Shown one piece after another: positions 37,395-46,944 of a stretch of 64,000 nt of DNA. Origin of the DNA: Zeimonas sp046347945 (GTDB lineage Bacteria; Pseudomonadota; Gammaproteobacteria; Burkholderiales; Burkholderiaceae_E). The notes beneath the pieces are model-generated. The model was not told the DNA's origin and searched no databases. It saw only the letters and a list, made by a program, of their open reading frames with translations. The translations under genes were made by a program, and so were the position numbers. Location: the NCBI GenBank assembly GCA_046347945.1, contig JAXMFB010000021.1:1-64000 (forward strand), given 5' to 3'. Position 1 is the first letter of the stretch. Every line of letters begins with the position of its first letter.

Positions 37395-38478
37395 GCGCGA
37401 GACCCTGCAGCAGGGTCTTCACCGGTCGCGGCAACGCCGCCTCGCCGGCCTCGTCCAGCGCGAGCCAGGCCAGCCCCGGCGCATCGGCGGCCCGGCTGGC
37501 GGTCACCAGCTCGCATTCCACCGGCTGCACGTGCAGCCGGAAGTGCGTGAACGCGTGGTCGAACGGCGCGATCGCGCGCGGCAGCGTGACGCGCAGCCCG
37601 AAGCGGCGCTCGATCTCGCCCGCCAGGGCAGCGGGGTCTGGCGCGCCTTCGGGGCCGCCGTCGACCGCTAGCTGCGCGGCGCCGACCTGCGCCGACGCCG
37701 ATTCCGGCAGGCTCCACAGGCCGCCCCAGATGCCACTCGGAGGGCGGCGCTCGACCAGCACCTGACGGCCGCGACGAATCACGAACATCGTGCAGCGACG
37801 CAGCGGAACCGCACGCCTGGGCCTTGGCGCCGGCAGTTCCGCGACGGCGCCCTCGCGCAGCGCGACGCAGTCGCTCGCGATTGGACACGCGCTGCAGTCG
37901 GGGCGGGCGCGCACGCACAACGTCGCGCCCAGGTCCATCAGCCCCTGCGTATAGGCCTCGACGTCGTCGTGCGCGAGCTCGGCCTCCGCGATGCGCCAGA
38001 GCTCGCGCTCGACCGCGCGCTCGCCGGGATAGCCGCGCACGCCCGCGTGTCGGCACAGCACGCGCCGCACGTTGCCGTCGAGGATCGCTGCCCTGCGGCC
38101 GAACGCGAACACCGCGATCGCGGCGGCGGTCGAGCGGCCGATGCCGGGCAGCTCGGCGAGCCGCTGCGGATCGTCAGGAAAGGCGCCGGCGTGCCGCGCG
38201 ACGACTTCGCGTGCACAGCGATGCAGGTTGCGTGCGCGGCTGTAGTAGCCCAGCCCGCTCCACAGCGCGAGCACGTGATCGACCTGCGCGGCCGCCAGGG
38301 ACGCGACGTCCGGAAAGCGCGCGACGAAGCGCTCGTAGTACGGCTTGACCGTGTCGACCTGCGTCTGCTGCAGCATGACCTCGGAAAGCCAGATCCGGTA
38401 AGGGTCGCGCGTGCCCTGCCAGGGCAGGTCGTGGCGCCCGTGTCGGCGCTGCCAGTCGATCAGTCGGGGGGCGATCAC
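37342..38478 (-). CDS. mutY: MutY, adenine DNA glycosylase
   Basis: 378 residues. The catalytic Glu is in SEVMLQQTQV, the catalytic Asp in ILDGNVRRVLCR, the 4Fe-4S cluster is C-x6-C-x2-C-x5-C (CVRARPDCSACPIASDC), and the NUDIX-like C-terminal domain recognises 8-oxoG opposite A. It removes A mispaired with 8-oxoG. GTG start at 38478 (VIAPRLIDWQRRHGRHDLPW). The last 17 codons overlap the convergent Lon-domain gene and are Gly/Ala-rich, beyond the conserved end. Confidence 0.95.
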   Translation of the reverse strand: MIAPRLIDWQRRHGRHDLPWQGTRDPYRIWLSEVMLQQTQVDTVKPYYERFVARFPDVASLAAAQVDHVLALWSGLGYYSRARNLHRCAREVVARHAGAFPDDPQRLAELPGIGRSTAAAIAVFAFGRRAAILDGNVRRVLCRHAGVRGYPGERAVERELWRIAEAELAHDDVEAYTQGLMDLGATLCVRARPDCSACPIASDCVALREGAVAELPAPRPRRAVPLRRCTMFVIRRGRQVLVERRPPSGIWGGLWSLPESASAQVGAAQLAVDGGPEGAPDPAALAGEIERRFGLRVTLPRAIAPFDHAFTHFRLHVQPVECELVTASRAADAPGLAWLALDEAGEAALPRPVKTLLQGLALRSPGAAAGTGGSATGG

Positions 38479-38534
38479 CCGGCGGATTGTACGGTCGCGC
38501 GGACGCGCCCGAAGGACGAGGGCGCGGGGCCGCC

Positions 38535-40481
38535 TCAGGCCACGGCGGGCTCGGCGACGTTCGCCGGTTCTCCCAGCTGCCGGCGCACCTGCAGCGCGAA
38601 CTCCTCGGCAAGCGCGATGCGCTGCTCGATCTCGGCGCGCTGCTGCTCGACCTCGGCGATCCGCGACTCGAGGCTGTCGTTGGCGTCGAGCACGCGCCGC
38701 ACCGAATCGAGCCGGCGCTTCAGCTGTGCCTGGTGCTCGCGCACCTGCGTCTCGATCGGGGCCATGACGGTGCGCAGCCAGGCCTGGATCTCCCGATCGG
38801 CGAGCTCCTGCAACTCGCGCAGGCGGGTCGCGACCGACTCGAAGAAGCGCCGCATCAGCGCCCACTGCGACGTCGTCGCCATCGTGATCGCACCGAACTG
38901 CCGGCGCTGCAGCTGCTCGATGCGGTCGAGTTCGGCGTAGAAGCGCCGCGTCGAGTACAGCGCCGGGTTGCCGAGCGACAGGCCGTGCTCGGCGCTGAAG
39001 CTGCGGTACATCGCGCTCATCAGCGCCGCGATCTCGTCGACCAGCCGCGTCGCCTCGTCGAAGTCGGCGCGCACTGCATCGAGCAGCGAAGTCATTCCCG
39101 AGCGCAGGCCGACGGAGAAGGTGCTGGCCTTCATCGCCTCGCGCGCCTGCCGCACGTGGCGCTTCAGGGCTTCGCCGCCCACCGCCCGACCCAGCGTCTG
39201 CGAATGCTTCGACAGCACCGATCGCAGCCCCTGCAGCTGGCGCAGGCTCTTCTCGAAGTCCTCGCGCTCGCCCCGGATCCGCGCGGCCATGTGGTCCATC
39301 ACGCCGCGGTTCTTCCCGCGAAGGCCGCCGAGCTCGAACAGCTGCTCGACCGCGGCGCGCCGGCGCGCGCCCAGCGTGGCGTAGACCTGGCCGTGCAGCT
39401 CGTCGAATTCGCGGCGCACGTGCTCTGCGGCGATCTCGCGCTGCTGCGGCACCAGCTCGCGGCCCAGCGCGTACTCGAGGTCCGACATGCGGCTGCGCTT
39501 GAGCAGCAGCGGGTCGCGATTGACCCTGGCGACCAGCGCCTTCTGCGCCGACACCGGGTAGATGCGCTCGTTGGGCAGGTCGAGCGTGTGCGCGACCGAA
39601 CTCACCTGGCGCGCGATCTCGAGCTGGATCTGCACTTCGTCCTTCAGGCCGTCCCACAGCCCGTCGATCTTGTTCAACACGACGAAGCGGCCGGACTTGT
39701 GGCTCGCGCAGATGTGCTCGCGCCAGACCTCGACGTCGGTACGGGTGACGCCCGCGTCGGCCGCGAGCACGAACAGCACGGCGTCGGAATCGGGGATCAG
39801 CTTCAGCGTCAGCTCGGGCTCGGCGCCGATCGCGTTGAGTCCCGGCGTGTCGATGACCACCAGCCCGAACTCGAGCAGCGGATGCGGGTAGTTGACGATG
39901 GCGTGGCGCCAGCGCGGGACCTCGATGCGGCCCCCGGAGTCGGGCCGGACCGCCGAGTTCGGATCGTCCTCGTCGTAGACGCCCAGCAGCGTGGCCTGCG
40001 CGACATTGACCTCGATCGTCTCGCGGACGCTGGCGAGCGCCTTGCTCAGGCCGACCGGATCGGTGGGATCGATCGGCAACTCGGTCCACTCGGCATCGTT
40101 CTGCCGGAGCTCCGAAACGCTCGCCTCCTGGAGGCGGGTCTCGATCGGGAGCAGCCTGATCGAGGCCGGTCGCGCCCGGTCGTACATCAGTTCGGTCGGG
40201 CACATCGTCGTGCGGCCGGCCGACGACGGCAGGATTCGCTGGCCCTGGTCGGCGAAGAAGATCGCGTTGATCAGCTCCGACTTGCCGCGCGAGAACTCGG
40301 CGACGAACGCGATCGAGATGCGGTCCTTCGCGAGGCGCTCGGCAATGCGGTCGACGCGCGCCTGCAGCGACGCGTCCGAGAGCTCGGCGTCCGTGAGCCA
40401 CCGGCCGTAACGCTGCACGGACTCGGACAGTTCGCGCCGCCAGCTGCCGTAGCCGGCGATCTGTTCTCCAAGGACTCCCAT
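38535..40481 (-). CDS. Dynamin-like GTPase
   Basis: 648 residues. G1 loop EFSRGKSELINAIFF (about 62-76), G3 DTPGLNAIG, G4 NKIDGLW: a dynamin-superfamily G domain. The C-terminal half is helical and heptad-rich (RLDSVRRVLDANDSLESRIA), with no obvious transmembrane hairpin of the BDLP/LeoA type. Bacterial dynamin-like proteins remodel or repair membranes, and some act against phage or in vesicle release. It lies between mutY and mutM on the same strand, 56 bp from mutY. Confidence 0.88.
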   Translation of the reverse strand: MGVLGEQIAGYGSWRRELSESVQRYGRWLTDAELSDASLQARVDRIAERLAKDRISIAFVAEFSRGKSELINAIFFADQGQRILPSSAGRTTMCPTELMYDRARPASIRLLPIETRLQEASVSELRQNDAEWTELPIDPTDPVGLSKALASVRETIEVNVAQATLLGVYDEDDPNSAVRPDSGGRIEVPRWRHAIVNYPHPLLEFGLVVIDTPGLNAIGAEPELTLKLIPDSDAVLFVLAADAGVTRTDVEVWREHICASHKSGRFVVLNKIDGLWDGLKDEVQIQLEIARQVSSVAHTLDLPNERIYPVSAQKALVARVNRDPLLLKRSRMSDLEYALGRELVPQQREIAAEHVRREFDELHGQVYATLGARRRAAVEQLFELGGLRGKNRGVMDHMAARIRGEREDFEKSLRQLQGLRSVLSKHSQTLGRAVGGEALKRHVRQAREAMKASTFSVGLRSGMTSLLDAVRADFDEATRLVDEIAALMSAMYRSFSAEHGLSLGNPALYSTRRFYAELDRIEQLQRRQFGAITMATTSQWALMRRFFESVATRLRELQELADREIQAWLRTVMAPIETQVREHQAQLKRRLDSVRRVLDANDSLESRIAEVEQQRAEIEQRIALAEEFALQVRRQLGEPANVAEPAVA

Positions 40482-40638
40482 CGGCTTTCGTCGACTCGTG
40501 CGATGTGACGCACCGATAAATAGCACAGGCGATTCGCAGCCAGCGTGGATCATTTCGCCGGGGACTCGCGCGGCCCGCCCTGTGGCGGATTTGGGCTGGC
40601 AGACGGCATCCCGGCACGTCGGCCCGCAACGAGGCGGG

Positions 40639-41460
40639 TCAGTGCTGGCAGCGCGGGCAGTAGAACGTCGAGCGCTGCGCCTGGCGCAGCGTGCGAACCG
40701 GCTCGCCGCAGACCCGGCAGGGTTGCCCGGCGCGGCCGTAGACGTAGCAGTCGAGCTGGAAGTAGCCGCTCGCGCCGTCGCTGGCGACGAAATCGCGCAG
40801 GCTGCTGCCGCCGCGCGCGATCGCATCGGACAGCGTGGCGCGGATCGCCGCGGCCAGGCGCCCGCAACGCTCGCGCCCGACGCGATGCGCAGAGGTAGCC
40901 GGGCGTATGGCGGCGCGAAAGAGGCTCTCGGACGCGTAGATGTTGCCGACCCCGACGACGATCTCGCCCGAAAGAAGGGCCTGCTTGATCGACACGCGTC
41001 GGCCACGCGTGGCCCGGTAGAGCATCTCGCCATGGAAGTCGCTCGACAGCGGCTCGACGCCGAGTCCGGCGAGCAGCGGATGCTCGAGGATGGGCCCCTG
41101 GGCGGCATCGTGCCACAGCATCGCGCCGAAGCGGCGCGGGTCGTGGAAGCGCAGCGTGCCGTGCTCGAACGGCAGGTCCACGTGATCGTGTCGCGACGGC
41201 GGCGGCGGCCTCGACAGGAACCGCAGGCTGCCGGACATGCCGAGGTGGACGATCAGCACGCCGTGGTCGAAGCCGAGCAGCAGGTACTTGCCGCGCCGCT
41301 CGACCGAACGCAACGTGCGGCCCGCCAGCGTCTGCGGCAGCTCGCGCGGCACCGGCCAGCGCAGGCGCGACTCGCGCACGTGGGCCGCACCGACGGCGCG
41401 GCCGAGCACGCTCTGCTGCAGACCACGGCGGACGACCTCGACCTCTGGAAGCTCGGGCAT
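40639..41460 (-). CDS. mutM: MutM (Fpg), formamidopyrimidine-DNA glycosylase
   Basis: 273 residues. The catalytic N-terminus PELPEVEVVRRG (Pro1/Glu2 after Met removal) and the C-terminal zinc finger C-x2-C-x16-C-x2-C (CRVCGEPVRT...FYCPRCQH) are complete; NIYASESLF is the intercalating helix motif. It excises 8-oxoguanine opposite C and so works with MutY, two genes away. Divergent from the TPR gene across 101 bp. Confidence 0.97.
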   Translation of the reverse strand: MPELPEVEVVRRGLQQSVLGRAVGAAHVRESRLRWPVPRELPQTLAGRTLRSVERRGKYLLLGFDHGVLIVHLGMSGSLRFLSRPPPPSRHDHVDLPFEHGTLRFHDPRRFGAMLWHDAAQGPILEHPLLAGLGVEPLSSDFHGEMLYRATRGRRVSIKQALLSGEIVVGVGNIYASESLFRAAIRPATSAHRVGRERCGRLAAAIRATLSDAIARGGSSLRDFVASDGASGYFQLDCYVYGRAGQPCRVCGEPVRTLRQAQRSTFYCPRCQH

Positions 41461-41561
41461 CGGGAACGGGAGATTGCCGGAGCGGCGGCAGCTTCGTGAA
41501 GTGCTCCGGCCCCGGCTCGGGTAATCTTGTCGGGCAGTTTAATGGAACCTGGCACCGACTC

Positions 41562-43447
41562 ATGAAACCACCGCATCCGGCGGCCGACTCGCCGAAACAT
41601 GCGCTTGCAGCCCCTGCTGCGGGCTGGCGCGCGTGCGCGCTGCCGAAGCTGGCCGCGCTGGCGGCCGCTGCGCTGCTCGCCAGCGCCTGCGCCGTCCCGT
41701 CGGGCCCCAAGGCCGCCGGCAAGGCCGGCGACGAGACGGCGACGAAGCCACCGGCCGCATCGCCGGCCGATGCGCGCGCCGGCCGATTCGTCGGCGCGCG
41801 CGACCGCCGAGCCTGCGGCCGACGCCCTTCCGCAGGTCGACCTGACGCCGCAACTGATGTTCCAGCTGCTCGCCGCCGAGATCGCCGCGCAGCGCGGCGA
41901 AGTGGGCAGCGCCGCGGCAACCTACCTGTCGATGGCCAGGCAGACCCGCGATGCGCGGCTCGCTCGCCGCGCCACGGAACTGGCGCTGGTCGAGCGCTGC
42001 TCGACCACGCCCTGCCCGCGGCCGAACTCGGCACGAGCTGTCCCCGAACTCGCCGATCGCGACCCAGACGATCGAGTCGCTGTGGATCAGCACCGGACGG
42101 CTCGCGGACGCCGAGCCGCTGCTTCGCGCGCGGCTCGACAAGGCGCGCGCCGATCGACGCCTGCCCGAGACGTACTCGCTGCTGCAGCGCACGCTCACGC
42201 GCGCGCCCGACCGCAAAGCGGCGCTGGCAATGCTCGAGCGTCTCGCCGCGCCCGACGCAAGCGTGCCCGCCGCGCGACTCGCGCTCGCCGCCGTGGCGCA
42301 CGCCGCCGACGACGCGATGCGCGCGGCCGCCGAAGCCGAGGCGGCGCTCAAGCTCGACCCCAGGGACGAAGACGCGGCGGTCGCGGCGGCACGCTACGTC
42401 GCCCAGACACCCCGCGGCAGCACCGGAGCGATTGCGCTGCTCGAGTCGTTCGTCAAGCGCGAGCCCAAGGCCATCGAAGCCCGCTTCTCGCTCGCGCGCT
42501 TGCTCGCCGCCGCCGGCCGCAGCGACGACGCGCGCGCGCAGTTCGAAACTGCGCTCAAGCAGGAGCCCGACAGCCCGGGCATCCTGTTCTCGCTGGCGCA
42601 ACTGGCGTACCAGACGAAGCAGCCGAAGGTCGCGGAGGACTACCTGCGCCGCTATCTCGAACTGCCGGCGCAGGTGCAGCGCGACAACGATCCCGCCTAT
42701 CTGTTCATGGGCCAGCTCTCCGAGGAGGCGGGTCGCACCGCCGACGCGATCGACTGGTACGCGCGCGTGCGGCGCGGCGAGCAGTTCCTGCCGGCGCTCA
42801 CTCGCCGCGCGGTGCTGCTCGACAAGCTCGGCCGCGTCGACGAGGCGCGCGATCTGCTGCGCTCGACTTCGGTGGGCAGCGTGCGCGAGCGCGTGCAACT
42901 CACCGCGGCCGAGGCGCAGGTGCTGCGCGAGGCCGGGCGCGACGCCGACGCGTACACGGTGCTGGCGCAGGCGCTCGAGCGCAATCCCGAGAACCCCGAG
43001 CTGCTGTACGACCACGCGATGGCCGCCGAGCGCGTCGACAAGCTCGATGCGATGGAGGGCAGCCTGCGCAAGTTGATCGCGCTGCGCCCCGACTACGCGC
43101 ACGCCTACAACGCGCTGGGCTACACCTTCGCCGAGCGCAACATCCGTCTCGACGAGGCGCATGCCCTGATCGAGAAGGCGCTCGAGCTCGCCCCGAACGA
43201 CGCACACGTCATCGACAGCATGGGCTGGGTGCTGTTCCGGCGCGGCCGGTTCGCCGCCGCAGTCGAACAGCTGCAGAAAGCCTACAAGCTGCGACCCGAG
43301 GCCGAGATCGCCGCGCACCTGGGCGAGGCGCTCTGGCAGGCCGGCCGCGCCGAGGATGCGCAACGCGTCTGGCGCGAGGCGTCCGCCCGCGAGCCCGGCA
43401 ACAAGGTGCTCAACGAGACGCTGGCGCGGTTCAAGATCACGCGATGA
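41562..43447 (+). pseudogene. TPR-repeat lipoprotein gene with three apparent single-base frameshifts
   Basis: The intact part (from about 42,030 to the stop) encodes tetratricopeptide repeats (LRRYLELPAQVQRDNDPAYL, AYNALGYTFAERNIRLDEAH, DSMGWVLFRRGRFAAAVEQL). The N-terminus from ATG 41562 has a lipoprotein signal ending LLASAC. Between them the frame changes three times: one extra base within 41774-41780 (GCGCGCC), one missing near 41994 and one missing near 42028, where CTCGGCACGAG would read LWHEL with an added T. Correcting these gives about 628 residues in one frame. Relatives precede lolB-ispE and probably aid outer-membrane assembly. Either recent inactivation or sequence errors. Confidence 0.75.
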
Positions 43448-44040
43448 GGCGCCCGCTCGCCGCGCTCGCGGCCGCGTCCGTGCTCGCGCTGGCGGGCTGC
43501 GCGACCCCGTCGGCGCCGTCCGGGCCCGTGACCGGCGAAGGGCCACCGAACCAGTGGACCGGTCGCTTCGCCGCCACCGTCACCGAGGCGGGCGACGGGG
43601 CCCGCGAAGAGCGATCGAGCGGTCGCTTCTCGCTGCGCGTCGAGGGCCCGAGCACGGAAATCGAGCTGTCTTCGCCGCTGGGGCAGACGATCGCGCAGGT
43701 GCGAATCGACGGCGCACGCGCGACGCTGCTCGCCGCCGACGGCAGATCGTGGCAGGCGCCGTCGGCCGAAGCGCTGACCGAGCAGGTGTTCGGCTGGCGC
43801 GTGCCGTTGGCCAACCTCCCCGGCTGGCTCGAAGGTCGCATCGCCGAGCCGACCGAGCACGACGGCTCGCGCGTCGTGGCCGGGCTCGACCACGGGTGGT
43901 CGGTCAGGATCGACGCGAGCGAGGCGGGTCGCCCGCGACGCCTGGCGTTGGATTGGCCCGCCGGCGCCGGCGCCGGCGAGCGCCGACTGTCCCTGCGGCT
44001 GGTGGTCGACAGCGCGCTGCGCAGCGTCGCCCGGCCATGA
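43444..44040 (+). CDS. lolB: LolB, outer-membrane lipoprotein insertion protein
   Basis: 198 residues. Lipobox LALAGC (Cys19), then the LolB/LolA-like beta-barrel with NQWTGRFAATVTEAGDGARE, SSPLGQTIAQVRIDG and VFGWRVPLANLPGWLEGR. It accepts lipoproteins from LolA and inserts them in the outer membrane. Start overlaps the TPR gene stop by four bases; stop overlaps the ispE start by four. Confidence 0.93.
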   Translation: MRRPLAALAAASVLALAGCATPSAPSGPVTGEGPPNQWTGRFAATVTEAGDGAREERSSGRFSLRVEGPSTEIELSSPLGQTIAQVRIDGARATLLAADGRSWQAPSAEALTEQVFGWRVPLANLPGWLEGRIAEPTEHDGSRVVAGLDHGWSVRIDASEAGRPRRLALDWPAGAGAGERRLSLRLVVDSALRSVARP

Positions 44041-44924
44041 TCGACTCGCTGCGCAACCTGCCGGCGCCGGCCAAGCTCAACCTGTTCCTGCACGTCACGG
44101 GACGTCGCCCCGACGGCTACCACCTGCTCGAAACCGTCTTCGAGCTCGTCGACCTCTGCGACCGGGTACACCTGCGGCGGCGCAACGACGGTGCGATTCG
44201 CCGCCGCGATCCGATTCCCGGCGTCGCGGCCGAAGACGATCTCGCCGTGCGCGCCGCGCGCCTGCTGGCCGCCGAAACCGGCTGCCCGCTCGGCGCGGAC
44301 ATCTCGATCGACAAGCACATCCCGATGGGCGGCGGCCTCGGCGGGGGCAGTTCCGACGCCGCCACCGTGCTGCTCGGGCTGAACCGCCTCTGGGGGCTCG
44401 GCCTCGATCGGCGCCGGTTGATGGCGCTCGGCCTGCGGCTGGGCGCCGACGTGCCGGCGTTCGTATTCGGCTGCCGGGCCTTCGCCACCGGCGTCGGAGA
44501 GCGGCTGCGCGCGCTGCCCGCCGCGCCCCAGTGGTTCGTGATCGTCGCCCCGCCGGTGTCGGTGCCGACTGCGTCGGTCTTCGCCTCTCCCGAATTGACA
44601 CGTCATACGAAACCGCTCAGAATCTCGGGTCTTTCGCGAGGGCGGTCCGTCTATCGCGGGAAGAACGATCTCGAACCGGTGGTGTGCGCGGCCTGGCCGC
44701 TCGTCGCCGATGCGCTTGCCGCGCTCAGACTCGCCGCCGATTCGGCCGGCGCGGAGGGGCGACTGGCGCGGATGACCGGTTCGGGGGCCTGCGTGTTCTG
44801 TCCCGTGCCTGACGAACCGGTCGCCGCTTCGATCCGGAAACGGCTCGCGCGGCAGGCGGTCGGAACGATCCACTCGGTCCGCTCGCTGCGCCGGCACCCG
44901 CTGCGCGACTGGTCGTTTGCCTGA
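44037..44924 (+). CDS. ispE: IspE, CDP-methylerythritol kinase
   Basis: 295 residues, GHMP kinase. N-terminal PAPAKLNLFLHVTGRRPDGY, ATP loop PMGGGLGGGSSDAA, and C-terminal MTGSGACVFCPV. It phosphorylates CDP-ME in the non-mevalonate isoprenoid pathway. ATG at 44037 overlaps the lolB stop. The lolB-ispE-tRNA-Gln-prs order is the common one in this group. Confidence 0.96.
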   Translation: MIDSLRNLPAPAKLNLFLHVTGRRPDGYHLLETVFELVDLCDRVHLRRRNDGAIRRRDPIPGVAAEDDLAVRAARLLAAETGCPLGADISIDKHIPMGGGLGGGSSDAATVLLGLNRLWGLGLDRRRLMALGLRLGADVPAFVFGCRAFATGVGERLRALPAAPQWFVIVAPPVSVPTASVFASPELTRHTKPLRISGLSRGRSVYRGKNDLEPVVCAAWPLVADALAALRLAADSAGAEGRLARMTGSGACVFCPVPDEPVAASIRKRLARQAVGTIHSVRSLRRHPLRDWSFA

Positions 44925-45012
44925 GGGCGTGCCCGCAGGCGGTGCGACCCGGGCCAGCAGGCCGTCACGACGCAAGCGCGGCGTGAGGCCCTCCGGCCCG
45001 ATGCATGACCAT

Positions 45013-45089
45013 TGGGGAGTCGCCAAGTTGGTTAAGGCACCGGATTTTGATTCCGGCATTCGAGGGTTCGAATCCTTCCTCCCCAGCCA
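45013..45089 (+). tRNA. tRNA-Gln (anticodon TTG)
   Basis: Acceptor TGGGGAG pairs with CTCCCCA, the anticodon arm is CCGGA-TTTTGAT-TCCGG with anticodon TTG (reading CAA), T arm GAGGG-TTCGAAT-CCTTC with a G-T pair, discriminator G and an encoded CCA at 45087-45089. Lies 88 bp after ispE and about 100 bp before prs. Confidence 0.96.
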
Positions 45090-45187
45090 CCTTCTCCAGC
45101 CCGGGGCCTGAGCCGGGCTGCCAGCCGAGAGCCAGACAAGTGCAGGGCTACCGCCGAAACGCCGATGTGGTCGACCCGGAAGGTCTG

Positions 45188-46120
45188 ATGATCTTCACGG
45201 GCAACGCCAACCCGCGATTGGCCGCCGATGTCGCCCGGCACCTGTACATCAATCTCGGAAAAGCCACCGTCAGCCACTTCTCCGATGGCGAAGTGATGGT
45301 CGAGATCCTCGAGAACGTGCGCGGCAAGGATGTCTTCGTCCTGCAGCCGACCTGCGCGCCGACCAACGATCACCTGATGGAAGTCATGATCATGGTCGAC
45401 GCGCTCAAGCGCGCATCGGCCGGGCGCATCACCGCGGCATTGCCCTATTTCGGCTACGCGCGCCAGGACCGCCGCGTGCGCTCGATGCGGGTGGCGATCA
45501 GCGCCAAGGTGGTCGCCAACATGCTGGAAACCGCCGGCGTCGACCGCGTGCTGACGATGGACCTGCACGCCGAGCAGATCCAGGGCTTCTTCGACATCCC
45601 GGTAGACAACATCTACGCGGCGCCGCTGCTGCTGGCCGACGTGCACAAGCAGCAGTTCGAGAACCTGCTGATCGTCTCGCCAGACGTCGGCGGCGTCGTT
45701 CGGGCGCGCGCGCTGGCCAAGCGGCTCGACTCGGACCTCGCAATCATCGACAAGCGGCGTCCGAAAGCCAACGTCGCCGAGGTGATGAACATCATCGGCG
45801 ACGTCGAAGGCCGCACCTGCGTGATCATGGACGACATCGTCGACACCGCGAACACGCTGGTGAAGGCGGCCGCCGCGCTCAAGGAACACGGCGCCCAGCG
45901 CGTGGTCGCGTATTGCACGCACGCGGTGCTGTCGGGCGGCGCCACCTCCCGCATCACCGACTCGGCGCTCGACGAGCTGGTGGTCACCGACACGATCCCG
46001 CTGTCGGCCGAAGCGGGGGCCTGCGACCGCGTCCGCGTGCTGTCGTGCGCACAATTGCTGGCCGAGACGATCCTGCGCATCAACCGCGCCGATTCGGTCT
46101 CGTCGCTGTTCGTCGACTGA
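45188..46120 (+). CDS. prs: Ribose-phosphate pyrophosphokinase (PRPP synthase)
   Basis: 310 residues. ATP region FGYARQDRR, metal/His motif DLHAEQIQGFF, flexible loop IDKRRPKAN, and PRPP-binding VIMDDIVDTANTL. Supplies PRPP for purines, pyrimidines and the histidine operon in this window. Start uncertain: ATG 45188 (MIFTGNANPRLAADVA) has GGAAGG only four bases away, and an in-frame GTG about 24 bases upstream would give an N-terminus ending in GLMIFTG, as in relatives. Confidence 0.95.
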   Translation: MIFTGNANPRLAADVARHLYINLGKATVSHFSDGEVMVEILENVRGKDVFVLQPTCAPTNDHLMEVMIMVDALKRASAGRITAALPYFGYARQDRRVRSMRVAISAKVVANMLETAGVDRVLTMDLHAEQIQGFFDIPVDNIYAAPLLLADVHKQQFENLLIVSPDVGGVVRARALAKRLDSDLAIIDKRRPKANVAEVMNIIGDVEGRTCVIMDDIVDTANTLVKAAAALKEHGAQRVVAYCTHAVLSGGATSRITDSALDELVVTDTIPLSAEAGACDRVRVLSCAQLLAETILRINRADSVSSLFVD

Positions 46121-46238
46121 GCCGCGGCCGGCGGCGAAGCGAAGTTTTCTGGTGCCGGTGGGCCTCGCGGCCTGCCGGCTGGTGTGGTTGCCCCGTCGTT
46201 CTGGTCGCGGACCCGGGGCCTGATGAAAGGAAATAACG

Positions 46239-46871
46239 ATGAAAGTCGTTGCAAAGACCCGCAGTGAGCAGGGTTCCGGTGCGAGCCGCCGCCTGCGTCG
46301 TGCCGGCCTCGTGCCGGGAATCGTCTACGGTGGCAAGGGTGCTGCGACGCCCGTGTCGATCGAGCACAACCCGCTGTACCACGCGTTGCGCGTGGAGGCG
46401 TTCCACTCGTCGATCCTCGACATGGAACTCGACGGGGCCAGGGAGCGCGTGCTGCTGCGCGACGTGCAATGGCACGCGTACAAGCCGCAGGTGATGCACA
46501 TCGACTTCCAGCGCGTGGCTGCGGACGAGAAGATCACCGTCAAGGTGCCTCTGCACTTCGTCAACCAGGAGATCTCGCCGGCGGTCAAGCTGACGGCGGG
46601 CATCATCGGCCACGTGGTGAACGACGTCGAGATCAGCTGCCTTCCCGACGACCTGCCCAGCTTCATCGAAGTCGATCTCGCGAACCTGGAAGCGGGCAAA
46701 CCGGTGCACTTCAGCGACATCGTCTTCCCGAAAGGCGTGACGCCGCTCACCCACGCCGGCGACGATCCGGTCATCGTCACGGTCACGATCCCCGGCGCGG
46801 CCGAGGAAGAGCCGGCCCCTGCACCGGCGGCGGCGCCCGCTGCCGCAGCGGCGCCCGCGGCGAAGAAGTGA
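46239..46871 (+). CDS. rplY: Ribosomal protein bL25 (long TL5/Ctc form)
   Basis: 210 residues. N-terminal L25 domain (KVVAKTRSEQGSGASRRLRR binds 5S rRNA), then the TL5/Ctc beta-domain (about 95-185), then an Ala/Pro/Glu tail of about 25 residues. RBS AAGGA eight bases upstream. A strong terminator follows 28 bp after the stop. Confidence 0.96.
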   Translation: MKVVAKTRSEQGSGASRRLRRAGLVPGIVYGGKGAATPVSIEHNPLYHALRVEAFHSSILDMELDGARERVLLRDVQWHAYKPQVMHIDFQRVAADEKITVKVPLHFVNQEISPAVKLTAGIIGHVVNDVEISCLPDDLPSFIEVDLANLEAGKPVHFSDIVFPKGVTPLTHAGDDPVIVTVTIPGAAEEEPAPAPAAAPAAAAAPAAKK

Positions 46872-46898
46872 CGCCGGCCGGGCTCGCCGGTCTGCGCG

Positions 46899-46925
46899 AA
46901 GGCCCGGGTCGTTCCCGGGCCTTTT
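46899..46925 (+). terminator. Rho-independent terminator after rplY
   Basis: AAGGCCCGGG (46899-46908) pairs perfectly with CCCGGGCCTT (46914-46923) around a five-base loop, and the stem runs into TTTT. It ends the ispE-prs-rplY run and marks the left border of the following accessory block. Confidence 0.9.
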
Positions 46926-46944
46926 CGTTTCAGCGGCCGCTGCG

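Noticed and set aside
37342..40629. A single open frame of about 1,095 codons on the minus strand
   Set aside because: High G+C makes stops rare. The first part is an off-frame shadow of the dynamin-like gene; only the mutY portion is a real protein.
45005..45187. N-terminal extension of prs through the tRNA gene
   Set aside because: It would translate tRNA-Gln; the family start is near MIFTGN.
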